Assembly (NCBI RefSeq): GCF_002531725.1
Contig: NZ_NWSQ01000005.1
Coordinates: 394,871-458,870 of the forward strand
Origin: Rhizobium sp. L43
Lineage (GTDB): Bacteria; Pseudomonadota; Alphaproteobacteria; Rhizobiales; Rhizobiaceae
Direction of reading: 5' to 3'
DNA: 64,000 bases
Below the pieces are notes generated by a model. That model had not been told where the DNA came from, searched no databases, and saw only the letters and a list, made by a program, of their open reading frames with translations. Below are positions 25,345 through 34,239 of this stretch, piece by piece. Made by a program: the position numbers and the translations under genes. Numbering within the stretch: position 1 is the stretch's first letter; each line of letters opens with the position of its first letter.

Positions 25345-26478
25345 GTGTCGACGAGCCACTTCCGTTTGTTTGCCGTTTTGCGGCCGTTTCGTGTCGTGGT
25401 CGCCGCGACTGCCGGTTTTCTTGCCTCTATTCCGCTCGCTCAGGCCAATCCGCATATTCTCGTCGACGTGCAGACCGGCCGCGTGCTCGAGCACGAGGAA
25501 GCCTTCCGCAAGTGGTATCCGGCCTCGCTGACCAAGCTGATGACCGTCTATACCGTGTTCGATGCGATCCGCGCCGGTCAGATCAGCCTCGATACACCCA
25601 TCGTCATGAGCAAGCGCGCCGCCGCGCAGCCGGCGGCCAAGATGTATTTCAAGCCGGGCCAGAAGCTGACGCTCGACAGCGCGCTGAAGATCCTGATGGT
25701 GAAGTCGGCCAACGACATTGCCGTCGCGGTCGCCGAAGCCATCGGCGGCACGCAGGAAGGCTTCGTGACGCGGATGAACGGCGAGGCGCTGAAGCTCGGC
25801 ATGACGGATTCGCATTTCGTCAATCCGAACGGCCTGCCGGGCAAGGGGCAGTATACGACGGCGCGCGATCTTGCGGTGCTGACGGTGGCGCTGCGCCGCG
25901 ATTTTCCGCAATATGCCAGCTATTTCGCGCTGGAAGGGTTCACCACCGGCCAGCAGAACGTGCCGAGCCTCAACATGCTGATCGGCCGCTTCGCCGGCGC
26001 CGACGGCATGAAGACCGGCTTCATCTGCGCCTCCGGCTTCAACCAGATCGGTTCGGCGACACGCAGCGGCCGCACGCTGGTCTCCGTCGTGCTCGGCACC
26101 GACAGTCTGGCGGCGCGCGCCGATGCGACGGCGAACCTGTTGCAGAAGGGCTTCACCAGCCAGTTTCCCGGCAACGACACGCTAGGGTCGCTTAAGCCCT
26201 ACGGGCCGGGACAGGACCAGGTTACCGACATCACCGCCGATATCTGCAGCGCCAAGGGCGCAAAAATACGCAGCGAAACGCGAGACGAGGTCGGCCGCAT
26301 GCGGGTGCAGTCGCCCTATATCCTGGAAATGGACCACGATCCGCGCTTCGTTTTTGCCGGCCTCATTCCCGGGCAGGATCCGCAGCCGGCTCAGCAGCCG
26401 GAAAAGGTGGCGACTGGCGATGCGGCTGGAGCGCTCGCCAACGTGCCGGTGCCGATGCCGCGCCCGACATCATTCTAA
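25345..26478 (+). CDS. D-alanyl-D-alanine carboxypeptidase (penicillin-binding protein 5/6 family)
   Basis: A 377-residue periplasmic peptidoglycan enzyme trimming the terminal D-Ala of stem peptides. All three serine-peptidase S11 motifs are present: SLTK (nucleophile Ser near residue 53), SAN, and KTG in GMKTGF. The export signal is residues ~1-35 (cleavage after AQA). The start is GTG at 25345. After the catalytic domain the Pro-rich tail (PVPMPRPTSF) replaces the usual amphipathic membrane anchor. The COG0523 gene follows 19 bp downstream, so the two may be co-transcribed. Confidence 0.93.
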   Translation: MSTSHFRLFAVLRPFRVVVAATAGFLASIPLAQANPHILVDVQTGRVLEHEEAFRKWYPASLTKLMTVYTVFDAIRAGQISLDTPIVMSKRAAAQPAAKMYFKPGQKLTLDSALKILMVKSANDIAVAVAEAIGGTQEGFVTRMNGEALKLGMTDSHFVNPNGLPGKGQYTTARDLAVLTVALRRDFPQYASYFALEGFTTGQQNVPSLNMLIGRFAGADGMKTGFICASGFNQIGSATRSGRTLVSVVLGTDSLAARADATANLLQKGFTSQFPGNDTLGSLKPYGPGQDQVTDITADICSAKGAKIRSETRDEVGRMRVQSPYILEMDHDPRFVFAGLIPGQDPQPAQQPEKVATGDAAGALANVPVPMPRPTSF

Positions 26479-26497
26479 ACTGCTAAGGTAAAATGAG

Positions 26498-27691
26498 ATG
26501 AGCGCGCTCAACGACAGGATTCCGGTCACCATCCTGACCGGCTTTCTCGGCGCCGGCAAATCGACGCTCCTCAACCGCATCCTCAAAGACCCTGTGATGA
26601 AGGATGCGGCCGTCATTATCAACGAATTCGGCGATGTCGGCATCGATCATCTGCTGGTCGAAAGTTCCGGCGATTCGATCATCGAACTATCCGACGGGTG
26701 CCTGTGCTGCACCGTGCGCGGCGAACTTGTCGATACGCTGGCGAACCTGATGGACGCGGTGCAGACCGGCCGCGTCAAGCCGGTGAAACGCGTCGTCATC
26801 GAAACAACAGGCCTTGCCGACCCTGCCCCGGTCATGCAGGCGATCATGGGCAATCCCATCATTGCCACGAATTTCGAGCTCGACGGCGTCGTTACGGTCG
26901 TCGATGCGGTAAACGGGCTGCAGACGCTCGACAATCACGAGGAAGCGCGCAAGCAGGCGGCGGTCGCCGACCGGCTGATCGTCTCGAAAAAGTCGATGGC
27001 CGGCGGGGCGGATGGAACCGATGCTTTGGAAAAGCGGCTGCGGGCGCTCAATCCGCGCGCCGCGATGATGGATGCCGACAGCACCGATGCCGGCAGCGCC
27101 ATGGTGCTGGTGAACGGGCTCTACGATCCGGCGACGAAGATCGCCGATGTCGGCCGCTGGCTGCATGACGAGGACGCGCACGAGGCGCATCATCATCACA
27201 GTCACGACGATGATCGTGACGGCAATCATGCTCATGGTCATGATGGGGATCACCATGGTCACCACCATCATCACGGTCATGCGCACCAGGACGCGCACGA
27301 CGTCAACCGTCACGATGCCTCGATCCGCTCTTTCTCGATCATCGAGGAGAAGCCGATCGACCCGATGGCGCTCGACATGTTCATCGACCTCCTGCGTTCG
27401 GCCCATGGCGAAAAGCTTTTGAGAATGAAGGCGATCGTTTCCGTCTCCGACCGGCCGGAACGGCCGCTGGTGCTGCACGGCGTCCAGAGCATCTTCCATC
27501 CGCCGGTGCGGCTTCCCGCCTGGCCGGATCCGCAAGACCGGCGCACGCGCATGGTGCTGATCACCCGCGATCTGCCGGAAGCCTTCGTGAAGGATCTGTT
27601 CGACGCCTTTCTCGGCAAGCCGCGCATCGACAGGCCCGATCGTGCCGCACTCTCCGACAATCCGCTCGCTATTCCGGGCATGAAAATTTAG
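26498..27691 (+). CDS. COG0523/CobW family metallochaperone GTPase
   Basis: A 397-residue G3E GTPase. Walker A GFLGAGKS is at residues 15-22, INEFGDVGID follows, and the metal-binding GCLCC motif is at 67-71. A long His/Asp-rich loop at ~227-271 alternates His with Asp and Gly and should bind zinc, cobalt or nickel. The C-terminal CobW domain is present (HGVQSIFHPPVRLPAWP). Such proteins deliver metal to target enzymes or, for CobW, to cobalamin synthesis. The gene is next to a carboxypeptidase rather than cob genes, so zinc handling is as likely as cobalt; inference only. Confidence 0.92.
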   Translation: MSALNDRIPVTILTGFLGAGKSTLLNRILKDPVMKDAAVIINEFGDVGIDHLLVESSGDSIIELSDGCLCCTVRGELVDTLANLMDAVQTGRVKPVKRVVIETTGLADPAPVMQAIMGNPIIATNFELDGVVTVVDAVNGLQTLDNHEEARKQAAVADRLIVSKKSMAGGADGTDALEKRLRALNPRAAMMDADSTDAGSAMVLVNGLYDPATKIADVGRWLHDEDAHEAHHHHSHDDDRDGNHAHGHDGDHHGHHHHHGHAHQDAHDVNRHDASIRSFSIIEEKPIDPMALDMFIDLLRSAHGEKLLRMKAIVSVSDRPERPLVLHGVQSIFHPPVRLPAWPDPQDRRTRMVLITRDLPEAFVKDLFDAFLGKPRIDRPDRAALSDNPLAIPGMKI

Positions 27692-27910
27692 CTAGTTTGG
27701 GAGTTTTTTACAGCGCCCCGAGGTGCGAACTGATGGTCGAACCGTTCTTTAAGGAAGGTAAGTTTGACATAGAATTGCAAATAATTGAAAATTCGGGTGG
27801 TAAGCTACAATCAGCGGCATTCGTCTGGCGCCCACCCATAGCCGCCGTAAGATGCGTCCGTATATTCAAGGGCAGGCGGTTTGGGCGTGACAGTAACTTT
27901 GGTCAATACG

Positions 27911-28324
27911 ATGGCGCGCGGCATCGCGTCGGGAGCGGTTTTGATGCTGGCGGGATGCGGCTTGCCACTCCATGAGACCGTCCAACCACAGGCATCACTA
28001 ACAGTGAGATCGGAGACGGGCACGCCTATCCAAGGGGCGCAGGTGAGACTCAATATGCGCGCGATCCCCAGTACCGCGCACGCGGTAACCATCGTGTCGA
28101 CGGACACCGATGGGAGGGCCTCATTTCCTGAGGTGAAGGAGTGGCATACCAGATATCCGCTTATGATGCACGGAACGGTGGAATACCGATGGACCTGGTG
28201 CGTTTCGAAGGCAGGTTATCAGGACCACGATGAAAGATGGTCTGTACGTTTTTCCGAGTTTAAACCCTATGCGGTTGTGACCCTGAAAGAAGGAAATTCA
28301 AGTGGCTGCCCAGATACGCCCTAG
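27911..28324 (+). CDS. Lipoprotein with a carboxypeptidase-regulatory-like fold, unknown function
   Basis: A 137-residue protein with a lipoprotein signal, MARGIASGAVLMLAGC, lipobox Cys at residue 16. Upstream in-frame GTG and TTG codons are possible starts. The mature part reads like a transthyretin/CarboxypepD-regulatory domain (SLTVRSETGTPIQGAQVRLNM..., VSTDTDGRASFPEV, ending YAVVTLKEG). Base composition is lower in GC than the neighbours and it is flanked by gene-poor sequence on both sides, suggesting an acquired gene. No ribosome-binding site is clear. Confidence 0.6.
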   Translation: MARGIASGAVLMLAGCGLPLHETVQPQASLTVRSETGTPIQGAQVRLNMRAIPSTAHAVTIVSTDTDGRASFPEVKEWHTRYPLMMHGTVEYRWTWCVSKAGYQDHDERWSVRFSEFKPYAVVTLKEGNSSGCPDTP

Positions 28325-28551
28325 GGCCAATTGCTGGTACCTAGAGGACGATCACTTTACTCGGGGTTATATCCGCAGGATGAGGCGGCGGCGTTCATCG
28401 TTATTTCTCCTTCAAGATCCACGCCGGTGAGCAGCTGGTGCAGTCATATAAATAAAAGGCAACCTCATTTCGGGCCGCAGCTCCATTGGGGATTGCGCGG
28501 AAAAAACTTTCCCGGTGCTACGGTGGTGTCGGGCCAAGGAAGCCGTGCCAG

Positions 28552-28776
28552 TTAGCGCTTGCGGATCAGGAAGCGGTGGCCGTTTTCGGTCTTTTCGGCC
28601 TCGACCAGTTCGTGGCCGTCCTCATTGCAGAAATGCGGCATGTCGATCACAGCCATCGGATCGGTGGTGTCGACGCGAATGAGGGCACCGCTTGCCATGG
28701 CGGCAAGCTTCTTGCGCGTCTTGATCACCGGGAGTGGGCATTTCAGGCCGCTGAGATCGTAGAGAACGGGTGGCAA
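28552..28776 (-). CDS. TusA/SirA-like sulfurtransferase protein
   Basis: A 74-residue protein with the single-domain TusA fold: DLSGLKCPLPVIKTRKKL contains the CPxP motif whose Cys carries persulfide sulfur in tRNA thiolation or other sulfur relay. The following beta-alpha segment (ALIRVDTTDPMAVIDMPHFC) is also typical. It begins 5 bp after the stop of the L,D-transpeptidase gene, so the two are probably one transcript. Whether it serves tRNA modification, molybdenum cofactor or another pathway cannot be told. Confidence 0.88.
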   Translation of the reverse strand: MPPVLYDLSGLKCPLPVIKTRKKLAAMASGALIRVDTTDPMAVIDMPHFCNEDGHELVEAEKTENGHRFLIRKR

Positions 28777-28781
28777 GCCGT

Positions 28782-30029
28782 TCAGTTCCGCGCCCAGAAT
28801 TTCCAGAACGGCTTCTTTGCCGCGGCTTCCGCCGTTTCCTGCGGTTCGGGCGCCGTATAGGCCAGCGGATTCGGCATCGGCACCGGCACGACCGCTGGGG
28901 TGGCGGCAGCGATGGCGGTTGCCTGCGGTTGGGCAGAGATTGCCTGCGGCCCGGCAGGTGCTGCCGGCGTGGCGCCAGGCGCGGTCTTGGCGGCGAGGCC
29001 CTGCGCGGTGCGCTTGGCCATCAGGTCTTCGAGTTCGGCAACCTTCACCATGCGGCCGGCTTCCAGCGAGGTGCCGGTCGGGGCATAGGCGAGTTCGCGG
29101 CCCTTGCGGGTCTTGGCGACCACCGCCTTGCGCTCGGCTTCGGACGGGTCGTACCAGGCCATGCCGTCGAATTTGCTCATCGCCTTGGCATAGTCGGCAT
29201 CATAGGTCTTGCCGTAGGAGGCAAGGGCTGCCGTCAGCGCCGGCGGGGTCGACATCGCAGGGCATTTGCCGGCGGCATTGAAGGCGCCGCCATCGGTTGC
29301 CTGCTGGTTGAAGACGTATTTCTTCTCGCAGACGTTCACCTCGGGCGGGCGTTTCGTCACTTCGAAATTGTCGTAGCCGACCTTCAGCATCTTCCAGAAG
29401 TCGTAACTCGAGTCGAGGCGATGCTTGACCATGTTTTCCGCCGTCATGCGGAAGGGAAAGGCCTGCAGCTGCACCGTCGCCTGACCGCCCTTGAAAGCGT
29501 CGCGAGCGAAGGCATAGATCTCCAGCACCTGCTGGTCGGTCATCGAATAGCAGCCGGAGGACGAGCAGGCGCCATGGATCATCAGATCGGAGCCGGTACG
29601 GCCATTGGCCGCGTCGTAGCGGTTCGGGAAGCCGGTGTTGATCGCCAGATAATATTTGGAATTGGGGTTCAGGTTGGCGCGTGTCAGGTCGTAGAAACCT
29701 TCCGGCGCCTGCCGGTCGCCGGTCTTGACCTTCGGACCGAGACGGCCGGACCAGGCGCAGATCTTGTAATCGGCGATCTTGTCGAAGCGGTTGTCGGTCT
29801 TCGCCTTCCAGATCTCCATGGCACCTTCTTCCTTGAAGATGCGGATCATGATCGGCGAATTGCGGTCCATGCCCTTGGCGGCCATGGCGGTGAGGATATG
29901 GGCGGGAAGCGGCTGTTCGACCTTGTTCTTGACCTTGGAAAGATCGACCTGCGCGGTTTCCAACGCGTCATTGCAGCCGGTGAGAGCCAGCGCCATGAGG
30001 GAAACATAGGCAAAATGACGTATGCGCAT
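28782..30029 (-). CDS. L,D-transpeptidase (YkuD domain) lipoprotein
   Basis: A 415-residue lipoprotein, with signal MRIRHFAYVSLMALALTGC and lipobox Cys19. Residues ~60-185 form a YkuD-type L,D-transpeptidase domain of the YafK/murein type; the catalytic motif is IHGACSSSGCYSM with His152 and Cys160. Such enzymes form 3-3 crosslinks or attach proteins to peptidoglycan; YafK-type members instead cut such links. The last 100 residues are Ala/Pro-rich and end KKPFWKFWARN, an aromatic-basic tail. It precedes the TusA-like gene by 5 bp. Confidence 0.9.
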   Translation of the reverse strand: MRIRHFAYVSLMALALTGCNDALETAQVDLSKVKNKVEQPLPAHILTAMAAKGMDRNSPIMIRIFKEEGAMEIWKAKTDNRFDKIADYKICAWSGRLGPKVKTGDRQAPEGFYDLTRANLNPNSKYYLAINTGFPNRYDAANGRTGSDLMIHGACSSSGCYSMTDQQVLEIYAFARDAFKGGQATVQLQAFPFRMTAENMVKHRLDSSYDFWKMLKVGYDNFEVTKRPPEVNVCEKKYVFNQQATDGGAFNAAGKCPAMSTPPALTAALASYGKTYDADYAKAMSKFDGMAWYDPSEAERKAVVAKTRKGRELAYAPTGTSLEAGRMVKVAELEDLMAKRTAQGLAAKTAPGATPAAPAGPQAISAQPQATAIAAATPAVVPVPMPNPLAYTAPEPQETAEAAAKKPFWKFWARN

Positions 30030-30062
30030 CCAAACTAGCCCATAAAGATAGTGCGACCCGGT

Positions 30063-30102
30063 CCGCCTATGGAGTTCGGGCGCTGGAAGGAATCATAGGC
30101 GG
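30063..30102. repeat. Inverted repeat upstream of the L,D-transpeptidase gene
   Basis: CCGCCTATG at 30063 and its complement CATAGGCGG at 30094 are separated by 22 bp, in the 197-bp gap between the transpeptidase gene and the end of accA. It could be an operator or a transcript hairpin; no further evidence. Confidence 0.3.
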
Positions 30103-30226
30103 CTTATACTTTATAAAACCTTACCAGCCTATGACTTGCCCCGAACATCCCCGCAAGCGCGAATGTTACAGATAACATCAATGTGGCCAAGATTTGGCCC
30201 CAATCGATGAAAGTCCGCAACTTGTC

Positions 30227-31180
30227 TTAGAGGTTGCGGCCGATATTGAGGAATTTCTGACGCCGCTCGTTGCGCAGCTGCTCGCCGGAACGAGAGGCCA
30301 TTTCGCCGAGCGCATTGGCAATCATGTCGCCGGTCGCGGCGATGACGCTGTCCGGATCGCGATGCGCGCCGCCGAGCGGCTCGGAAATGATGCCGTCGAT
30401 GACGCCGAGCGATTTCAGATCTTCGGCGGTGATCTTCATGTTGGTTGCCGCCTCGCGGGCGCGGGTGGAATCGCGCCAGAGGATGGAGGCGGCCCCTTCC
30501 GGCGAGATGACGCTATAGATCGAATGCTCGAGCATATAGACCTTGTTGCCGGTGGCGATGGCGATGGCGCCGCCCGAGCCGCCTTCGCCGATGACGACGG
30601 AAACGAGCGGAACCTTGACGCCGAGACACATTTCCGTCGAGCGGGCGATCGCCTCGGCCTGGCCGCGCTCTTCGGCGCCGACGCCGGGATAGGCGCCTGC
30701 CGTATCCACCAGCGAAATCACCGGCAGGCCGAAACGATCGGCCATTTCAAGGATGCGGATCGCCTTGCGGTAGCCTTCCGGACGGGGGCTGCCAAAATTG
30801 TGCTTGATGCGGCTCTTGGTGTCGTTGCCCTTTTCCTGGCCAATGACGGCGACCGGCTGGCCGCGAAAGCGGGCAAGGCCCGCCTGGATCGCCGCATCCT
30901 CGGAAAATTTGCGGTCGCCGGCGAGCGGCGTGAATTCCTGGAACAGCGTCTTGGCGTAGTCGACGAAATGCGGGCGCTGCGGATGGCGGGCGACCTGAGT
31001 CTTCTGCCAGGGATTGAGCTTGGAATAGATTTCGACGATCGCCTCACGGACGCGAACCTCCAGCCTGCCGATCTCATCGGTGGTGTCGATGCTCTCGTCT
31101 TCCGTGGCGAGCTTCTTCAGCTCGATGATCTTGCCTTCGAGGTCGGAGATCGGCTTTTCGAAGTCGAGATAATTGTGCAT
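30227..31180 (-). CDS. accA: Acetyl-CoA carboxylase carboxyltransferase subunit alpha
   Basis: A 317-residue subunit of the carboxyltransferase that, with AccD, moves CO2 from biotinylated AccB to acetyl-CoA, the first step of fatty-acid synthesis. Characteristic parts: [18 protein letters not shown] at the N-terminus, [34 protein letters not shown] broken across the crotonase-fold core, [11 protein letters not shown] and [12 protein letters not shown]. Length is the family norm, and the start at 31180 matches it. It lies 63 bp downstream of xerD on the same strand. Confidence 0.97.
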   Translation of the reverse strand: MHNYLDFEKPISDLEGKIIELKKLATEDESIDTTDEIGRLEVRVREAIVEIYSKLNPWQKTQVARHPQRPHFVDYAKTLFQEFTPLAGDRKFSEDAAIQAGLARFRGQPVAVIGQEKGNDTKSRIKHNFGSPRPEGYRKAIRILEMADRFGLPVISLVDTAGAYPGVGAEERGQAEAIARSTEMCLGVKVPLVSVVIGEGGSGGAIAIATGNKVYMLEHSIYSVISPEGAASILWRDSTRAREAATNMKITAEDLKSLGVIDGIISEPLGGAHRDPDSVIAATGDMIANALGEMASRSGEQLRNERRQKFLNIGRNL

Positions 31181-31243
31181 GAGGTGCGTTTCCGTTCCTT
31201 GTGCCACGGGGCGTTTTCCTGGCTCCGCCCCTTGTCGCCGGTC

Positions 31244-32197
31244 CTATTCGTGCTTTTTCGCCTGTTTGGCAAGGGGGTGATGCGTCTGGACGAGTTGCTG
31301 CAGCCTCTCTTCCAGGACATGCGTGTAGATCTGCGTGGTCGAAATGTCCGAATGGCCGAGCAGTTCCTGGACGACACGCAGATCGGCGCCGTTGGCAAGC
31401 AGATGGCTGGCAAAGGCGTGGCGCATGACGTGCGGCGAGATCATCGACGGCGTCAGGCCGGCTCGGATCGCCAGGTTCTTCAGATCGCGGGCGAATACCT
31501 GGCGCGGCAGGTAGCCCTCCTTCGAGGCGGCGGGAAACAGCCATGGGCTTTCCTGCGGCTCCTTAACTGCGGCATTTTCCGCCGCCAGCAGGCGTCCGTA
31601 GGATTTGAGCGCTGATATTGCCGATTGCGACAGCGGCACCAGCCGCTCCTTGTTGCCTTTGCCGCGGATCATCAGGAAGCGGCCTTCCTGATCGAGGACG
31701 CGGGCGGGAAGCGAAACCAGCTCGCTGACACGCATGCCGGTGGCATAGAGCAGCTCCAGCAGCGCCAGCATGCGCAGGCGCTGCAGCTGGCCCGGAGCCG
31801 CATCCTCCGCCTCGGCCTCCGCCTGTGCAAGCAAACGGCCGACTTCCTCGACGCCCATCGTCTTCGGCAGCGGGCGGCCCTTCTTCGGCGCGTCGAGAAT
31901 GCCGGTGGGGTCGTCGGTCCTCAGGCCCTCGGCGTAGAGGAACTTGTAGAACTGCCGCATGGCGGCAAGCCGGCGCGCCTGGGAAGAGGGTTTGAAGCCC
32001 TTTCGGGCGAGCGAGGCGAGATAGGCGGCCAGATCGGCGGAGGCGGCTTCGGTCAGCCGTATGCTGCGCTCCTTCAGGAAGGAGCTGACATCGTCGAGGT
32101 CGCGCTCATAGGATTGCAGCGTGTTGGCGGCCGCACCGCGCTCGGCACTCATCATCTCCAGGAAGGATTCCACATGGACGTGACCGAGATCTCTCAT
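31244..32197 (-). CDS. xerD: Tyrosine recombinase XerD
   Basis: A 317-residue site-specific recombinase. The N-terminal SAM-like domain ([25 protein letters not shown]) and catalytic domain are complete. Catalytic residues are visible as ATGMRVSEL (Arg I), [11 protein letters not shown] (Lys), [12 protein letters not shown] (His/Arg), [15 protein letters not shown] (His and the nucleophile Tyr). Adjacency to accA and aroKB, the length and the absence of phage-like neighbours support the chromosomal-dimer recombinase rather than a mobile integrase. The start at 32197 has GGAAGTGAG upstream and lies 5 bp after the stop of a 58-residue gene. Confidence 0.94.
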   Translation of the reverse strand: MRDLGHVHVESFLEMMSAERGAAANTLQSYERDLDDVSSFLKERSIRLTEAASADLAAYLASLARKGFKPSSQARRLAAMRQFYKFLYAEGLRTDDPTGILDAPKKGRPLPKTMGVEEVGRLLAQAEAEAEDAAPGQLQRLRMLALLELLYATGMRVSELVSLPARVLDQEGRFLMIRGKGNKERLVPLSQSAISALKSYGRLLAAENAAVKEPQESPWLFPAASKEGYLPRQVFARDLKNLAIRAGLTPSMISPHVMRHAFASHLLANGADLRVVQELLGHSDISTTQIYTHVLEERLQQLVQTHHPLAKQAKKHE

Positions 32198-32202
32198 GCC
32201 GC

Positions 32203-32379
32203 TCACTTCCTGGCCGGGTCGATCGTGCCCGTCGCAGGCGGATTGACCCGCTCGGACGGAATGCGGATCGTCACGTCGCGCTGCTGCGGCTCGACGAAGG
32301 TCACCAGCGCCCACATGGCTCCGTAGACCGTCCCGGCGAGGATCGCGCAGAAGAACAGAAAACGGAACAGGGTCGGCAT
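32203..32379 (-). CDS. Small single-pass membrane protein upstream of xerD, 58 residues
   Basis: The reverse strand encodes 58 residues from ATG at 32379, with AAGGAG seven bases upstream. Residues 4-28 ([21 protein letters not shown]) form one membrane helix, and the remainder is a polar, probably periplasmic tail ([20 protein letters not shown]) ending DPARK. Its stop is 5 bp before the xerD start, so they should be co-translated. The ribosome-binding site, anchor and tight spacing make it a real gene. I recall no named family. Confidence 0.8.
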   Translation of the reverse strand: MPTLFRFLFFCAILAGTVYGAMWALVTFVEPQQRDVTIRIPSERVNPPATGTIDPARK

Positions 32380-32471
32380 CCGGCAACTCCTTCATGCTCT
32401 GCTTCTGTTATAAGAAGCGTATCTGCAAGTGCAAGAAGCGGTATTCAAGCCATGATTCCCTTGTTCGCGAC

Positions 32472-32500
32472 TTGACGCTCCATCTGCATTTGTCGATACG
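32472..32500 (+). promoter_or_regulatory. Candidate sigma-70 promoter of the aroKB operon
   Basis: TTGACG at 32472 and GATACG at 32495 with a 17-bp spacer, 27 bp before the aroK start. The -35 is close to consensus, the -10 poor. Confidence 0.45.
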
Positions 32501-32527
32501 GTTTGCAAACAAAGTGTGAATGGACCG

Positions 32528-33118
32528 ATGAGTGAACCACTGCTGACCGTTGCTGACAGCTTGAAAGACAGAGCTCGCGCCGCGCTCGGTTCACGCAATC
32601 TGATCCTTGTCGGCCTGATGGGCGCCGGCAAATCCTCCGTCGGCCGCATCGTCGCCAGCCAGCTCGGCATTCCTTTCATCGACAGCGATGTCGAGATCGA
32701 GCGGGTGTCGCGCATGACGATCCCCGAACTTTTCGCCGCCTATGGCGAGGAAGAGTTCCGGGCGCTGGAAACGCGGGTGGTTAAACGGCTGCTGAAAAGC
32801 GGGCCGCGTGTCGTCTCCACCGGCGGCGGCGCCTTCATCAACGAGCGGACGCGCAAACGCATCAAGAAGGGCGGCCTTTCCGTCTGGCTGAAGGCCGATC
32901 TCGACGTGCTCTGGGACCGGGTCAACAAGCGCGACACGCGGCCGCTGCTGAAGACCGAAAATCCGAAGCAGACGCTCGAAAACCTGATGAATGCCCGTTA
33001 TCCGATCTATGCGGAGGCAGATCTCACCGTGCTGTCGCGCGACGTGCGCAAGGAAATCATGGCCGACGAGGTGTTGATGGCCGTGATCGAAGCTCAGAAG
33101 GAAAGTGCAGCGTCATGA
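32528..33118 (+). CDS. aroK: Shikimate kinase
   Basis: A 196-residue kinase phosphorylating shikimate at O3 in aromatic amino-acid synthesis. Walker A is GLMGAGKS; shikimate-binding DSDVEIE, RALETRVV and TGGGAFIN are present; the lid Arg lies in RDTRPLL. An in-frame GTG 12 bp upstream lacks a ribosome-binding site. The stop overlaps the aroB start by four bases (ATGA), so the two pathway enzymes are translationally coupled. Confidence 0.96.
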   Translation: MSEPLLTVADSLKDRARAALGSRNLILVGLMGAGKSSVGRIVASQLGIPFIDSDVEIERVSRMTIPELFAAYGEEEFRALETRVVKRLLKSGPRVVSTGGGAFINERTRKRIKKGGLSVWLKADLDVLWDRVNKRDTRPLLKTENPKQTLENLMNARYPIYAEADLTVLSRDVRKEIMADEVLMAVIEAQKESAAS

Positions 33119-34239
33119 ATGCGATAACCTCCGACATCCAGACGGTGCATGTGCCGCTCGGCGAGCGCGCCTACGATATCCTGATCGGGCCGGGGTTGAT
33201 CGCGCGGGCCGGCGCCGAGATCGCCTCCCGCCTCAAGGGCCGCAAGGCGGCCGTCATCACCGACGAAAATGTCGCTCCGCTCTATCTCAAGGCCCTCGTT
33301 GCAAGTCTGGAGCAAGCGGGCATCGCCTCGGCTGAGGTAGTCCTGCCGGCCGGCGAAAAGACCAAGAGCTTCGAACATCTGATCACCGCCTGCGACAAGG
33401 TGCTGGAAGCCCGCGTCGAGCGTAACGATTACGTCATCGCGCTCGGCGGCGGCGTCATCGGCGATCTCTCGGGATTTGCGGCCGGCATCGTCCGGCGCGG
33501 CGTGCGCTTCGTGCAGGTGCCGACCTCGCTGCTATCACAGGTCGATTCCTCCGTCGGCGGCAAGACCGGCATCAATTCCCGCCACGGCAAGAACCTGATC
33601 GGCGTCTTCCATCAGCCGGACCTGGTTCTGGCCGATACGGATGTGCTGAATACGCTGAGCGAGCGCGAATTCCGCGCCGGTTACGCCGAGGTCGCCAAAT
33701 ACGGTCTGATCGACAAGCCGGATTTTTTCGCCTGGCTGGAGGCCAACTGGAAAGCGGTTTTTACAGGCGGCTCGGCACGCATCGAGGCGATTGCCAAGAG
33801 CTGCCAGGCGAAGGCCGACGTCGTCGTTGCCGACGAGCGCGAGAACGGCCAGCGGGCGCTGCTCAATCTCGGCCATACTTTCGGCCATGCGCTGGAGGCG
33901 GCGACCGCCTATGACAGCTCCCGTCTCGTGCATGGCGAGGGCGTTTCGATCGGCATGGTGCTGGCGCATGAATTCTCCGCGCGGATGAACCTGGCAAGCC
34001 CCGACGATGCGCGGCGCGTCGAACAGCACCTGAAGGCGGTCGGCTTGCCGACGCACATGGCGGAGATTCCGGGCGCGTTGCCGCCGGCCGAAACGCTGAT
34101 GGATGCGATCGCGCAGGACAAGAAGGTCAAGAGCGGCAAGCTCACCTTCATTCTGACGCGCGGCATCGGCCAGTCCTTCGTCGCCGATGACGTTCCGGCT
34201 TCCGAAGTGATCAGCTTTCTCCGGGAAAAACATCCTTGA
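33115..34239 (+). CDS. aroB: 3-dehydroquinate synthase
   Basis: A 374-residue enzyme cyclising DAHP to 3-dehydroquinate with NAD and a divalent metal. Seen: GEKTKSFEH, NAD-binding GGGVIGDLSGFAA, SQVDSSVGGKTGIN, metal ligands in LNLGHTFGHALE and HGEGVSIGM. Length normal. Second gene of aroK-aroB. The following CBS/CorC gene overlaps its stop, so all three probably share one message. Confidence 0.97.
   Translation: MNAITSDIQTVHVPLGERAYDILIGPGLIARAGAEIASRLKGRKAAVITDENVAPLYLKALVASLEQAGIASAEVVLPAGEKTKSFEHLITACDKVLEARVERNDYVIALGGGVIGDLSGFAAGIVRRGVRFVQVPTSLLSQVDSSVGGKTGINSRHGKNLIGVFHQPDLVLADTDVLNTLSEREFRAGYAEVAKYGLIDKPDFFAWLEANWKAVFTGGSARIEAIAKSCQAKADVVVADERENGQRALLNLGHTFGHALEAATAYDSSRLVHGEGVSIGMVLAHEFSARMNLASPDDARRVEQHLKAVGLPTHMAEIPGALPPAETLMDAIAQDKKVKSGKLTFILTRGIGQSFVADDVPASEVISFLREKHP

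Noticed and set aside
28331..28551. 74-codon plus-strand frame before the TusA gene
   Set aside because: No ribosome-binding site, no motif, and it runs into the end of the TusA gene on the other strand; treated as non-coding.
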